Below, in pieces: positions 25,057 to 35,300 of a DNA stretch of 64,000 bases. Source of the DNA: Angelobacter sp036557225. Its GTDB lineage: Bacteria > Acidobacteriota > Terriglobia > Terriglobales > Acidobacteriaceae. The number at the start of each line of letters is the position of its first letter. The first letter of the stretch is position 1. Location of the stretch: NCBI GenBank assembly GCA_036557225.1, contig DATBHX010000071.1, positions 48,970 to 112,969 on the forward strand, given 5' to 3'. The notes beneath the pieces were generated by a model that did not search any database, was not told where the DNA came from, and saw only the letters and a list, made by a program, of their open reading frames with translations. Made by a program: the position numbers and the translations under genes.

Positions 25057-26781
25057 CTAGAACGTAAAGGCCAACCCGCCACGCAGTGACCGAGCTGACT
25101 GCACCATGTAGATGGTGCGGCCGTCCTGGCCCATGACGGGCTGGTAGCCCTGTGCCAGGAGGTTGCGGACGTCGAGGAGAGCGTCCATTTTGGCCGGGAT
25201 GAAAGAGGCGCAGGGAAGCGGCTGGCGGATGAAGAGGCTAAGGTATGGATCCATCTGGCCGGGCGAGGCGTTGAAAGCGTCGACAGAGGAGAGAGCGTTG
25301 CCGCTGGTCCACTTATACGAGGCGATCCAGCGCGTGCCGGAAGAGGGAATGTAGCCGTAGAGCTTGCCGCCGACGGAGTGCGCGCGCGTGTTCGCGAGCG
25401 ATTGCGGCAGGTTCTGCCAGGTGATGGGCGCATCAGAGGCGGAGACGACCTGGCCGGTGGAGTAATCGGCGGTAGCGGTGAGATCGTCAGTAATCTTGTG
25501 CTGCACCACGACGCGCATGCCGGCAGCGCTCACGCCTGGAGCGTAGCCGTAGGAGAAGGTGCCGGAGTAAACGTCAGGCAGGACATCGTCAGAGTAGCTG
25601 GTGGGATCGCCGGCGCCGGTAAGCACCAGGTTGTGTACGCGATCGAGGAACGCAGCCAGCTGAATTTTGGTATCGCCCATGCGGCGCGAAACGGAAAGCT
25701 CATTGTGCGAGGCGCGCTCTACTTCCGGGTTACCGTTGGAGAGTGCCATGCGCGGTCCGGATTCGCTCAGATCGGCGGGGGCGGTGTCAAAGCCCTTGGC
25801 GTTGCGTATATCCGGCTCAGAGGTGGCGTAGCGATATTCAACCACCATGTTGGGCGAGAGATGAACGTCGACGGAGCCGTGCGGGCGGATGGCGGTCACG
25901 CGATTGGCGAACTCCATGGACTGGAGGTCGGCGCCGTAATTGACCCCGATAAAGCCGGCGATGGTCATGCTGTCAGAGCTGCTCATCTCGATGGCCGAGT
26001 AGGGAGAGTTCAGAACAGCAGCGCCAGGCGTCGCAAAGTGGCGATAGGTGACGGTAAATGTAGGCCGCGAGCTGTCGCCAAAATCGTGCGCGTAAGAGGC
26101 GCGAAGGACGCCCGTGGGATCGCCCGAGGATGCGCCGATATTGCCGTTGAAGGAGAGCGTTCCCGAAGAGAAGAGCGACTTTTCCAGGGCAAAGGCGGTG
26201 GTGACATCACCGGCGCCGCCAAAGCCGCCGGCTTCAGCTCCGGCGATAAAGGCCACGCTGGCTTTTACCGGGCGGGCTTCGCCACGCTCAGAGCCGCCGT
26301 GCGAAACCACAACCATACCGTCGGCATCGGCGCTGTTCTTGTCTTTTTCCAGGACACGGACCACAGGGCGATTGCCGTTGGAGCGCAGGGCCCAGTGCCA
26401 GTCGTCGGGTTCGTCAGTGTCTGTGCGGCGCGGCGGGATCAACTTCAGGGCGTCTGCCAGGGTATTGAGCGTGAGGTTGACAACAATACGCGCGCCGGAG
26501 CGCAGAATCACGTCTTCCCGCAGGGAAGGCAGGAAGGATGCCGCCGAAACCTTGATCTGATAGGTTCCGGCGGGAAGATTGTTGGCGAGATAATAGCCGC
26601 GTGAATCGGTGAAGACGGTGGTACCCACTTTGGCGGCAGAGACAAAGATCTCCACCACCGCGCCCATCTGGGGCGCACCCGAAGAGTCCTTGACGTATCC
26701 TGCAATGGCGCCGGCATTGGCCGCGTGGGCTGAAGCCCACGCCAAGAGGACCACCAATAAACATCCGAGTTTGCGGGTCAT
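25057..26781 (-). CDS. CarboxypepD_reg and beta-barrel outer-membrane protein (Oar relative)
   Basis: 574 residues. The signal peptide is RKLGCLLVVLLAWASAHAANA. A CarboxypepD_reg domain follows (GAIAGYVKDSSGAPQMGAVVEIFV ... YYLANNLPAGTYQIKVSA). No clear TonB plug is present. The rest alternates as beta strands and ends GGLAFTF, with a terminal Phe as in outer-membrane barrels. It looks like a shortened Oar-type receptor that keeps the N-terminal domain and a smaller barrel. The ATG at 26781 is preferred to GTG codons upstream because GAGGTG lies 6 bp before it. It ends a pair with the GWxTD gene. Confidence 0.75.
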   Translation of the reverse strand: MTRKLGCLLVVLLAWASAHAANAGAIAGYVKDSSGAPQMGAVVEIFVSAAKVGTTVFTDSRGYYLANNLPAGTYQIKVSAASFLPSLREDVILRSGARIVVNLTLNTLADALKLIPPRRTDTDEPDDWHWALRSNGNRPVVRVLEKDKNSADADGMVVVSHGGSERGEARPVKASVAFIAGAEAGGFGGAGDVTTAFALEKSLFSSGTLSFNGNIGASSGDPTGVLRASYAHDFGDSSRPTFTVTYRHFATPGAAVLNSPYSAIEMSSSDSMTIAGFIGVNYGADLQSMEFANRVTAIRPHGSVDVHLSPNMVVEYRYATSEPDIRNAKGFDTAPADLSESGPRMALSNGNPEVERASHNELSVSRRMGDTKIQLAAFLDRVHNLVLTGAGDPTSYSDDVLPDVYSGTFSYGYAPGVSAAGMRVVVQHKITDDLTATADYSTGQVVSASDAPITWQNLPQSLANTRAHSVGGKLYGYIPSSGTRWIASYKWTSGNALSSVDAFNASPGQMDPYLSLFIRQPLPCASFIPAKMDALLDVRNLLAQGYQPVMGQDGRTIYMVQSARSLRGGLAFTF

Positions 26782-26814
26782 ATCCACCACCTCTGTAAAA
26801 GTGGAGTCCCTGGG

Positions 26815-28554
26815 TTATTGGACGACGAACTTGGCCGAAGGTGCGATCGTCTGCTTGGAAATCTGATCGTTCACCTTAATGGTCACCTGGTACATCCCGG
26901 GTTCAAGCTGGTTGAGCGGAAAGCTCTTGGCCAGCGTTACCTGCTCGCCGATATTGCCCATTTGCGCCGTTGTTTCCGTGAAGTCTAGCACAGGCTGATT
27001 GGTAGCGGTATTGACTACCTGGTATTCAACGGTGGCCAGGGGCTTGTTTGTTTTCTGGTCGAGGCCGAGATTGTACACCTGCAACCAGAGGTTGACCTTG
27101 TCTTTTTCCTTCTTGTTGAAAGCGGCCGGCTTGCCGTCGGCAGGCTGGACGTTGGGAACAACCTTGTTGGTGCCGATCACGAAGCTTCCCGTGCCGACCT
27201 CGCGCGAGGGAACGGCTTCCATGCGGTTGGCCAGAATCACCGTGGAGGAGGCAAGCTTTTCGTCGCCAAAGTCAGGGACCGTGTAGCTCTTGCTGAAGAC
27301 GCCGGACTTGTCGCCGTTCACGTCTTTCACCACGACGTCAAGCCGGTAGAGACCGGGGCGCATGGGCAGCGCTTTCCAGTAAAGCGACGAGTTGTTCACT
27401 TCCTTTTCCAGCAGCTCAGCGGGAATGTCTTTGTGCAGAGTGTCTTCAAAGGTCTGAACGATCTGGCCATTCAGCTTGGTCAGCTGGCCGTAGACGTTTA
27501 CCACGGCGCGCTGAACGCCATCTTTGTTGGCGAACACCAGGTTGCGCAGCGGCACCTGCAGCGTGACCGGAACCAGCACGGTGTCGGACGTCAGCTTGAC
27601 GAAGTCAACCTGTACGTCGAAGGGCAGCATGTTGGTGCGGAAACGGTGAGTGACGATTTCGTTTTGCAGATCGCGGAATTTGATATCCGGAGCGCGATTC
27701 AGCTTGGCGAAGGTCTCCATACGATCAAACTGCTTGGTGTTGTTGTTCTGGTTGAAGAAGCCCTGACCGATGCTCTCCAGGCCGCCGCGGAAACGGTCAG
27801 CCTTGTTGGCCTGGCCCATTTGCTCCATGTCAGTCAAACCGGCGTTGGGTACGTGAAGAAGAGCGTCTTTGCGGGAGCGGTCAAGAGTCATTTCATAAGC
27901 GCCGCAACCGCAGTCATCGACAAATTCAATCTCGATTTCCTGGCCAATGCCTTCGAGGTAGCGGTAACGCCAGACTTCAAACGGGAAGGTGCTGGTTTGG
28001 CCACCGCCTTCTTCCGCCGGACGCTGATAGGGACCGCCCATGGGATGTGCGTCAATGGAGGTGGGCGGACCATACATGATGTAGATTCTTCCGCGGTCAG
28101 TGCGCCAGCCCGGCATGCCTGCGGCATAGTGCTCATTGGCGTATGCGATACGCCGGTAGTGCTCTTCCTTGTATTCGTTTTCAGCGGTATCAGGGGTGGG
28201 ATCGCGGCGCTGCCAGAACGCTTCAATGAACTGATCGCGTTCGGCGTTGGTGGTCAGCTTTTTGAAGGCGGAAAGCTCTTCATCGGTGATGATCCAGCGG
28301 ACGTCTTCATCCAGCCACTTCTTATACACGCCGCCCAGTTTTTCGATAGTCGCCGCTTTTTCGTCCGATTTCCGCTGACGTTTGAGCGGGTCCTGCTGCG
28401 CATCCGTCTGGCCCGGTTTGGACGGAGCTGCTGCACTGCCTTTCTGGTCCGATTTTTGCTGACTTGAATCCTGTCCCTGGACTACCAAAGACCCGGCAAC
28501 CACCAAAATAAACAGCAGAAAAAAGGAATAAAAACGGGAATAATAGGATGACAC
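26815..28554 (-). CDS. GWxTD domain-containing exported protein
   Basis: A 579-residue exported protein. After a signal peptide (FFLLFILVVAGSLVVQGQ) and a Lys/Gln-rich linker comes the GWxTD domain: WIITDEELSAFKKLTTNAERDQFIEAFWQRRDP, then GWRTDRGRIYIMYGPP. The C-terminal half looks like beta-sandwich (FVKLTSDTVLVPVTLQVPLRNL). GWxTD proteins are common in Acidobacteriota and Bacteroidota and their function is unknown. The start is GTG with AAGGAGG before it. The Oar relative starts 33 bp downstream. Confidence 0.9.
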   Translation of the reverse strand: MSSYYSRFYSFFLLFILVVAGSLVVQGQDSSQQKSDQKGSAAAPSKPGQTDAQQDPLKRQRKSDEKAATIEKLGGVYKKWLDEDVRWIITDEELSAFKKLTTNAERDQFIEAFWQRRDPTPDTAENEYKEEHYRRIAYANEHYAAGMPGWRTDRGRIYIMYGPPTSIDAHPMGGPYQRPAEEGGGQTSTFPFEVWRYRYLEGIGQEIEIEFVDDCGCGAYEMTLDRSRKDALLHVPNAGLTDMEQMGQANKADRFRGGLESIGQGFFNQNNNTKQFDRMETFAKLNRAPDIKFRDLQNEIVTHRFRTNMLPFDVQVDFVKLTSDTVLVPVTLQVPLRNLVFANKDGVQRAVVNVYGQLTKLNGQIVQTFEDTLHKDIPAELLEKEVNNSSLYWKALPMRPGLYRLDVVVKDVNGDKSGVFSKSYTVPDFGDEKLASSTVILANRMEAVPSREVGTGSFVIGTNKVVPNVQPADGKPAAFNKKEKDKVNLWLQVYNLGLDQKTNKPLATVEYQVVNTATNQPVLDFTETTAQMGNIGEQVTLAKSFPLNQLEPGMYQVTIKVNDQISKQTIAPSAKFVVQ

Positions 28555-28878
28555 CAGAGTACCTCCTTCAGAGAGTACAGGTATTTAGAATTTTAAGTCT
28601 TTTTTGTCTCTAGAATCAAGGATCAGAGAGGGGCTCCCTCGCTTTTATTTTTCTTTATAATCTCAATTCAACTCACTTTTCTGTTAATCGAATGCAGGTT
28701 TTTCCCGTCTGAGACAATAGATGTGGCATCCGGAATCTACTTATCGTTATAATCGGTCAAAGTACACACCGGTCACAGTTAGAGCTCTAAGTCCACTAGC
28801 CGATCGAGGAACTTTCCTGGCCCTGCTGGCGTATATAAAGTGTGTACGAACGGCCGACTTGCGCCGGAAGGTAATTCC
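28555..28878. other. Divergent intergenic region, 324 bp
   Basis: It separates the GWxTD gene (leftward) from the adaptor gene (rightward). It holds TATAAT boxes at 28656-28661 and 28748-28753 without good -35 partners, and a short GAGGG-GCT-CCCTC hairpin at 28628-28640 followed by a T-rich run. Both promoters should lie here, but neither can be fixed. Confidence 0.4.
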
Positions 28879-30270
28879 ATGAATGTGAAGAAAATAGCCC
28901 TCATCGTGGGGGTACTGCTCGTCCTGGTGGTGATTGTCGGCTTTACCGTCAATCAAAGCCAGAAAAGCGTGGTTACGGTACAGACCGGCAAGGTGGTCAA
29001 GCAGGACATCTCGTCCACCGTCACCGCTTCCGGCCAGATCAAGCCCAAAACCATCGTTAACGTGGGCGCCAACGCCATGGGGCGCATCATCCGCCTCTAC
29101 GTGAAGGAAGGCGAGAAGGTGAAGAAGGGCCAGGTTCTGGCGCAGTTGGAAAACGTCCAGTCCGCAGCCGACGTGGAAATGACCAAGGCTACGCTCACCA
29201 GCGCGCAGACTGACGCTGTTGCTTCTCGTGCCGCGCTCAACACTGCCGAAGCCCAGATGAAGAGCAGCGCTGCTGATCTCGCCCGCACCAAGCTCGATTA
29301 TGAGCGAGCTCAGGGCCTGTACAAAGATCAGCTGATCGCCAAAGCCGATTACGATACCAAGAAAGCCGCGTACGAAGTCGCCGAAGCCGTTCACGCGCAG
29401 GACATCGCCCGCGTTGCCCAGAGCAAAGCGCAGGTCGATTCCGCTGTTGGCCGCGTCGGCCAGGCAAAGGCCTCGCTCACCCGCGTGAATGACGTGCTGA
29501 GCAAGACCACCTACGAAGCGCCTTTCAGCGGCACCGTCACCAACCTTCCCGTGCATGAAGGCGAGACCGTGGTGATGGGCATCCAGAACTCGCCCGGCAG
29601 CACCCTCATGACCGTGGCCGATATGTCCGTCATTACCGCGGAAATTCAGGTGGATGAAACTGACAGCGTCAACGTAGCTCTCGGCCAGGACGCCGAGGTC
29701 ACCATCGACGCTATCCCCAATCAAACCTTCAAAGGCAAGGTCACCGAGATCGGCGACAACGCCATTATCCGCTCCACCGGCGTCTCCACCTCGCAGAGCA
29801 CCGGCGGCACGCAGGAAGCCAAGGATTTTAAGGTCGTCGTCACCCTCACCGATCCTCCGCAGAACCTGCGCCCCGGACTTTCAAGCACCGCCAAGATCAC
29901 CACCGGCCTGGCGCAGAATGTGCTGGCCATTCCCATCCAGGCCATCACCGTGCGCGATAAAAACGATCTCGAAGCCACGGAAGCCAAAGCCAAGAAAGCC
30001 CCGGTCGTCGACAAGACCGCGCCTGCCGCTCCTTCTTCCGCCAAGAAGGAAAATAATGACGTGCAGGGCGTCTTCGTCATTCGCAATAACAAAGCTGAGT
30101 TCCACAAGGTCGAAACCGGCCTCACCGGGACCACGGAAATCCAGGTCAAGAGCGGCCTCACGGACGGCGACGTGATCATCACCGGCAGCTACAAGGTGCT
30201 TAAGACCATCCGCAACGGCGCGGGCGTAAAAATTGACAACTCTCTGGCCAACAAAACCGGAGAATCCTAA
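28879..30270 (+). CDS. MacA/HlyD-type periplasmic adaptor protein
   Basis: 463 residues. An N-terminal membrane anchor (KKIALIVGVLLVLVVIVGFTV) is followed by the barrel-sandwich half TASGQIKPKTIVNVGANAMGRIIRLYVKEGEKVKKGQVLAQL, a long alpha-helical hairpin (about residues 90-200), the returning half and beta-barrel (YEAPFSGTVTNLPVHEGETV) and the membrane-proximal domain. A Lys/Pro/Ala insert follows about residue 370. It should link an inner-membrane ABC unit to an outer-membrane channel. ATG at 28879 has GGAAGG upstream. The ATPase gene follows 68 bp later. Confidence 0.9.
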   Translation: MNVKKIALIVGVLLVLVVIVGFTVNQSQKSVVTVQTGKVVKQDISSTVTASGQIKPKTIVNVGANAMGRIIRLYVKEGEKVKKGQVLAQLENVQSAADVEMTKATLTSAQTDAVASRAALNTAEAQMKSSAADLARTKLDYERAQGLYKDQLIAKADYDTKKAAYEVAEAVHAQDIARVAQSKAQVDSAVGRVGQAKASLTRVNDVLSKTTYEAPFSGTVTNLPVHEGETVVMGIQNSPGSTLMTVADMSVITAEIQVDETDSVNVALGQDAEVTIDAIPNQTFKGKVTEIGDNAIIRSTGVSTSQSTGGTQEAKDFKVVVTLTDPPQNLRPGLSSTAKITTGLAQNVLAIPIQAITVRDKNDLEATEAKAKKAPVVDKTAPAAPSSAKKENNDVQGVFVIRNNKAEFHKVETGLTGTTEIQVKSGLTDGDVIITGSYKVLKTIRNGAGVKIDNSLANKTGES

Positions 30271-30338
30271 AACCCACGTGCGTATTTCGCGTCTAACAGC
30301 AGGTGGGGGTTGGTTTGGCAACGGACCAGGAGAGAAGA

Positions 30339-31076
<738 letters not shown>

Positions 31077-31224
31077 TTGAGCCGTTTAGTGGGCGTCTGA
31101 GCCCGCCGGCGAAACCCGAACGCGAGTAAGGGACCTCGCCGCTGATGAACGCCGATGAATTTTTGTCCACCTGGAGACAAGTGTCAGGGCGCGAGTTCTA
31201 CTCGTGCCGTCGATTTCGACCTTA

Positions 31225-31326
31225 CCCTGTCACCCTGAGCGACTCCGAGCGAGCGTAGCGAGCAAGGGGGAGTCGAAGGGCCCCGACAATGTTTCCCTTG
31301 CCATGCTGCATCAGGGAGTTCTCGCC
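31225..31326 (+). repeat. Acidobacterial-type intergenic repeat, copy A
   Basis: A segment reading CACCCTGAGCGACTCCGAGC, GAGTCGAAGGGCCCCGACA and then TTGCCATGCTGCATCAGGGA before GTTCTCGCC. Its second half matches 60991-61035 closely, and the first half matches the same element more loosely. It lies in the gene-free 614 bp after the ATPase gene. A partial copy of the CCCGCGAAGCGGG hairpin (31527-31546) follows further on. Confidence 0.65.
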
Positions 31327-31365
31327 AAAATGTGTCCTCTGAGCCCGAAGGGCGAAATTATTGAG

Positions 31366-31394
31366 CCCACCACGTGAGTGGTGGGTTGCTTTTT
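31366..31394 (+). terminator. Strong hairpin terminator
   Basis: An 8-bp stem CCCACCAC/GTGGTGGG with a GTGA loop is followed by TTGCTTTTT. It lies 290 bp after the ATPase gene, the first clear stop on that strand, so the adaptor-ATPase transcript may run through the repeats to this point. Confidence 0.75.
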
Positions 31395-31690
31395 GGGGAG
31401 TTGCAAGCCCTGCAAGGGCTGATTTGCTCTGGGCCTTTCGCTGATGGCTGATAGTGCTGTCGGGAATGCATCCCCTGCCACGCTCCAGCGCCGTAGGTGC
31501 GACGAGAGGTTAGCCCACCCTGAAGGCGATCCCGCGAAGCGGGAGAAGCCGGGAAGGGTGGGTAGGCTTAGTTAAGCCCTGAAACTACAGCTGCTTTTTG
31601 CCGCTGCTTTACCCTGATAAACGCCGATCAACCGCGGGTCTCAGCCGGGCTGCTGATATTGTTTCTCTTCGTGTACTCTTGGATTTCTCC

Positions 31691-32275
31691 ATGCACTATC
31701 TGCCGCCACCGGAAACTGTCCGTCGACCCATTCCATTCCGCTGGATATTTCCATTCGGCCAGCTCTTGCTCTGTTTTTTTCTGTTGTCTCTCTTGCGAGC
31801 CATTCCATTTTTTATTTCGTGGCGAATCAGAATGGGCGTGACGGCCGGCGTCATAATGTTGAACGCGCCAGGTCTGTTGGTACATCTGCCGGAAATCATC
31901 TTACGCGCCGGCCACGGCATATGGACGCCGCCCGGAATCGATTTTCGAACCTGGCAGGCCGTGACTGCCAGCATCTTCGGCATGCTGTTTTGGTGGGCCG
32001 CCGGCCGGGCTGTGGAGGCGCTTCTGGCCTTGAAGTACAGACAATGTAAGCCGCAGATCAACTGGTTTGAGACCATTGTGAGCGGTCTCATCATGTCTGG
32101 CGGCGTCTTTCTATTCGCGGGTGGAGTGATCGAGGGCTTCTTCATTGACCACGAGATTAACTCCTTACACATTGCCGCCGCTGGCGGCCTCTGGACTCTG
32201 CTCGGCGCGTTATCCGTCATCGCCCGTTTCCGCCAATGGCGTCTGCGCAAGGCGATGCTCGCTCAGGCCGCCTGA
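31691..32275 (+). CDS. Membrane protein of unknown function
   Basis: About 194 residues from ATG at 31691. Hydrophobic segments include WIFPFGQLLLCFFLLSLLRAIPFF, RMGVTAGVIMLNAPGLLVHL, TASIFGMLFWWAAGRAVEALL and IVSGLIMSGGVFLFAGGVIEGFF. Four or five helices are likely. No domain is recognised. The frame continues upstream to 31598, but the added part is less like coding sequence. Twelve bp after the stop comes an exact 14-bp tandem duplication. Confidence 0.6.
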   Translation: MHYLPPPETVRRPIPFRWIFPFGQLLLCFFLLSLLRAIPFFISWRIRMGVTAGVIMLNAPGLLVHLPEIILRAGHGIWTPPGIDFRTWQAVTASIFGMLFWWAAGRAVEALLALKYRQCKPQINWFETIVSGLIMSGGVFLFAGGVIEGFFIDHEINSLHIAAAGGLWTLLGALSVIARFRQWRLRKAMLAQAA

Positions 32276-32286
32276 CGTTCCCAAAA

Positions 32287-32314
32287 TGACTAAGTACTAA
32301 TGACTAAGTACTAA
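32287..32314 (+). repeat. Exact 14-bp tandem duplication
   Basis: TGACTAAGTACTAA is repeated twice without change (32287-32300, 32301-32314), then a partial ATACT. It lies 11 bp after the stop of the membrane protein gene. Confidence 0.9.
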
Positions 32315-32384
32315 ATACTCCTGGACGCAGTCTCCCGTAGCAAAACAGCTTCCAGTTCGCGTATCCTTGAGGCAGAGGTCAGTT

Positions 32385-32729
32385 ATGTTGAAGTTTGATT
32401 TCCTGAAGAACCTTACCTCGCGCGAGCACCGCAAAGCCTGGTTTGTCGCGATCATTGCCGATGCCATTCAGATCGTCGGTATGCCGCTGTTTGGCCTGGG
32501 CGCCATCTCGCCCGCCGACACCGCGCTTGATCTGCTGACCGCTGCGATCCTGACGAAGATTCTCGGCTGGCACTGGGCGTTTCTGCCGACCTTCGCCGCG
32601 GAGATGGTTCCCGGCCTTGATCTCTTTCCCACCTGGACGACCGCCGTCTTCTTTGTGACGCGCAGCCAGGTGCGTACGCTGGAACCGGAGATCCTAACGC
32701 CCGGTCCGGCGCCGTCTCCCCGGGCGTAA
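32385..32729 (+). CDS. Small membrane protein of unknown function
   Basis: A 114-residue protein starting MLKFDFLKNLTSREHRKAWF. One strong region (VAIIADAIQIVGMPLFGLGAI) and one weaker one (LDLLTAAILTKILGWHWAFLPTF) suggest two or three helices, followed by a short polar C-terminus. ATG at 32385 has GAGG upstream. The next 294 bp (32730-33023) contain no supported gene. Confidence 0.6.
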   Translation: MLKFDFLKNLTSREHRKAWFVAIIADAIQIVGMPLFGLGAISPADTALDLLTAAILTKILGWHWAFLPTFAAEMVPGLDLFPTWTTAVFFVTRSQVRTLEPEILTPGPAPSPRA

Positions 32730-33023
32730 AAGCAAAGGTCGTCATCCCGAATCCCGTCAACGAGCGCGCGTATGCGGGCCCCATGCGCGCCGATTTTGGC
32801 GTGAATGGTCAGCGCGCGAGTAGGGGTGAGGGACCTTGTGCTTGTACTAAAGTGGACCAACGTCGGATGTGAAAACCGTTGCACCCAAAAGTCTTCGTTC
32901 TCCATTGCGAATCCCGCGTTAAAATGTCTTCGGCACCCCTGCCGTTGTATGTGTGCGATTCGCCTCGCCCACCAGGCCGATTGAGCTTCCAGCAGTACGC
33001 CGGAACCTCCGGGAGAAAGAACC

Positions 33024-34271
33024 ATGCCCACGCAGCCAAAGCCATGGCCCCAGCCCGCTTCAGAGACAAAACTGCACGCCGTGCCGGCGCGCTCCGCGTC
33101 GCCCAGCTGGTTTGAACGGCTCTTTCAGGGCCTGGGCATTCCCGGCGAAATCAAGTTGCCCGATGGCCGTATCGTCGCTACCGGAGCCGGCGTCCCCCGC
33201 TTCCGCATCACCGTCAAGAGCAAACAATTGTTGCGCCGTCCCGTCGACGAGCTTTCCCTCGGCGAAGCCTACATCAACGGCGATCTCGACCTGGACGGTG
33301 ACATGATCGCCATCCTTGACGTACGCAGGCTCCTGGTGGATCGTTTGCGCGTTTCGTCGCGGCTGCGCTTTCTGCGCGACCTGTTTCTCACGCCTGTCCT
33401 TCGCCGGCACAAGCGCGTGATAGACCGGCATTACAACATCGGCAATGACTTCTATTGTCTCTTCATGGATACCTATGCCCGCTTCTACTCGCACTGTCTT
33501 TTTGAGCATGACGACCAGTCTCTGGAAGAGGCGGCAAAGCACAAGCTGGATGTAACGTTTCAGGCGCTCAACCTGCGTCCGGGGATGCGTCTGCTCGAAA
33601 TCGGCGCCGGTTGGGGCGGAACGCTGGATTACTTCTCCCAGCGCGGACTGAAGGTCACCGGGCTCACTACGTTCCAGAATTCTTTCGACTACGTTACCGA
33701 GCTGATCCGTCGCAAGAACCTTGACGCCGTTGTCCAGCTGGAAGATTTTTTTACCTACCAGCCATCCGAGCCGTTTGACGCGATTGTTACCTATGGCGTG
33801 ATGGAACATATGCCCGAATATGCCAGGTTCTTCGCCCATGCATGGAGCTGTCTGAAGCCGGGCGGCCTGATCTACCTCGATGCCTCTGCTACCAAAGAGA
33901 AGCATTCGCTGTCGCAGTTTGCCCGCCGCTATGTCTGGCAGGGCGCGCACAGCTGTATGTGCCTGCAGGACGTCGTCCAGGAAGCTCTCTACCACGGTTT
34001 CAGTATTTCCGAAGTCAAAGAAGAATCGCACGACTACGAGCTCACCATGCTCAACTGGGCCCGCCGGCTCGATCTCCATCGCGACGAGATCATCAAACGC
34101 TGGGGCGAGCGTGTGTACCGCATCTTTCGCCTATATCTGTGGGGCGGCGTTCCTGCGTTTCGTGACGATCAATTGCAGGCGTATCATCTGATCGCCCGCC
34201 GGGGTGAAGGCCAGGGGCTCAGACCAGGACTGGCGCGCAGGATATCGGGATTTATCCGTCAGATGGCCTGA
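33024..34271 (+). CDS. Cyclopropane-fatty-acyl-phospholipid synthase family methyltransferase
   Basis: A 415-residue SAM-dependent methyltransferase. About 100 N-terminal residues precede the domain, which has RHYNIGNDFYCLFMD, then LRPGMRLLEIGAGWGGTLDYF (the SAM-binding glycine loop), SFDYVTELIRR, and EPFDAIVTYGVMEHMPEYARFF. It probably methylates membrane lipid double bonds using S-adenosylmethionine, though related enzymes act on other lipids. It is followed by an oppositely oriented ECF sigma gene. No ribosome site stronger than a purine tract (GGGAGAAAG) precedes the ATG. Confidence 0.85.
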   Translation: MPTQPKPWPQPASETKLHAVPARSASPSWFERLFQGLGIPGEIKLPDGRIVATGAGVPRFRITVKSKQLLRRPVDELSLGEAYINGDLDLDGDMIAILDVRRLLVDRLRVSSRLRFLRDLFLTPVLRRHKRVIDRHYNIGNDFYCLFMDTYARFYSHCLFEHDDQSLEEAAKHKLDVTFQALNLRPGMRLLEIGAGWGGTLDYFSQRGLKVTGLTTFQNSFDYVTELIRRKNLDAVVQLEDFFTYQPSEPFDAIVTYGVMEHMPEYARFFAHAWSCLKPGGLIYLDASATKEKHSLSQFARRYVWQGAHSCMCLQDVVQEALYHGFSISEVKEESHDYELTMLNWARRLDLHRDEIIKRWGERVYRIFRLYLWGGVPAFRDDQLQAYHLIARRGEGQGLRPGLARRISGFIRQMA

Positions 34272-34289
34272 GGACGGTCGAGAGGTCCG

Positions 34290-34982
34290 TTACGCGCAGG
34301 CCGCTCGTTTTAGGGCCGATGATACTGACCGGGCCAGCAATCCAGTTTTGGCTGCCGGAGTGGCACACTGGCTTCTTTCACGACGCGGCATTCGCCGGTT
34401 CGGCAAACGCCGCGTAGCTGCGGGCAGGCTCTTTCCCGCTCGATTCCGGAACTCTTTCTTCGCCCGGTACAGCAGCAGCCGCAGATAATTCCGGCTGATT
34501 CCGTAACGACGGCAAATCTCGTCCTTGTTTTGATCGTCCATCAACACAGCTTGCAGCACGTCCTGCTGGTCTTCTTCCAGGCGGGCCAGCACGCGTCGCA
34601 CGCTGCGCTTGGTCTCTTCTTCCAGCACCAATGCATAGGCGCTGGGAAAATCTCCCGGGAGATCGATGTCGAGCGGCTGCAGGGCCGCTGCTCGGCGCAG
34701 TTCCCGCCAGCGCTCATGTAGAACATGGCCGCAGACACCCAGCACGTAGATCTCAAACCTCTCGGGCTTGCGGATCCCACGGCCGGAGCGAACGGCGGTC
34801 AGTACGCGCAGGAACGTTTCCTGGCACAGGTCTTCGGTGTGTTCCCGGCTGCGCAGGCCGCGACGCAGCTTGCGCATCAGGATCGGGTTGAAGTGATTTA
34901 CGAAGTGGGCTTCTGTTGCCGGATCGCCCTGGCGCAGGGCGTCCAGATAGGCAGCGTCAAAGACTCGCGACTCGGAAGACAT
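34290..34982 (-). CDS. ECF-type RNA polymerase sigma factor
   Basis: 230 residues. Region 2 holds HFNPILMRKLRRGLRSREHTEDLCQETFLRVL, and region 4 has VLQAVLMDDQNKDEICRRYGISRNYLRLLLYRAKKEF, a helix-turn-helix for the -35 element. A 35-residue Arg/Ala-rich tail follows region 4. No anti-sigma gene lies beside it. GAGGAGAGGA precedes the ATG. It is divergent from the sigma-kinase operon, from which it is separated by 318 bp. Confidence 0.88.
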   Translation of the reverse strand: MSSESRVFDAAYLDALRQGDPATEAHFVNHFNPILMRKLRRGLRSREHTEDLCQETFLRVLTAVRSGRGIRKPERFEIYVLGVCGHVLHERWRELRRAAALQPLDIDLPGDFPSAYALVLEEETKRSVRRVLARLEEDQQDVLQAVLMDDQNKDEICRRYGISRNYLRLLLYRAKKEFRNRAGKSLPAATRRLPNRRMPRRERSQCATPAAKTGLLARSVSSALKRAACA

Positions 34983-35300
34983 GGGAACAGGTCCTCTCCT
35001 CTTGCTCTTTCAGGCCCGGCTTCGGTATTGGCATCTTTGTCTTGGCGACAAAGGGCCACACCGTGATCGCAGGACCAAATCTGTTTCTTCAATCTGTATT
35101 AGCGATTTCTGGAATCGTTTCCCGCCAAGTCTTTTTGCAATTGGTTTCAAATTGGGATCAAGTCGGCAGCGATGAGATTCTTTAGAAGTCTTTAACTATT
35201 GTTGTGCCTGCGTGAATCCACCGCGGGAGGGCATTGTCTTTTCGCTGGCGCAACGTATAATTGCGCCGCTTAAATCCAACATCTATAAAGAGAACAGCCT
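34983..35300. other. Divergent gap between two sigma-factor genes
   Basis: No gene is supported in these 318 bp. Promoters for both the leftward sigma gene and the rightward sigma-kinase operon should lie here. A stretch of AT-rich sequence occurs at about 35120-35200 (for example TTGCAATTGGTTTCAAATTG), but no convincing -35/-10 pair was seen, as expected if alternative sigma factors are used. Confidence 0.4.

Noticed and set aside
25378..26604. 408-residue plus-strand frame
   Set aside because: Antisense to the Oar relative, which has a signal peptide and CarboxypepD_reg domain.
28747..29724. 325-residue minus-strand frame
   Set aside because: Antisense to the MacA-like adaptor gene; no motif.
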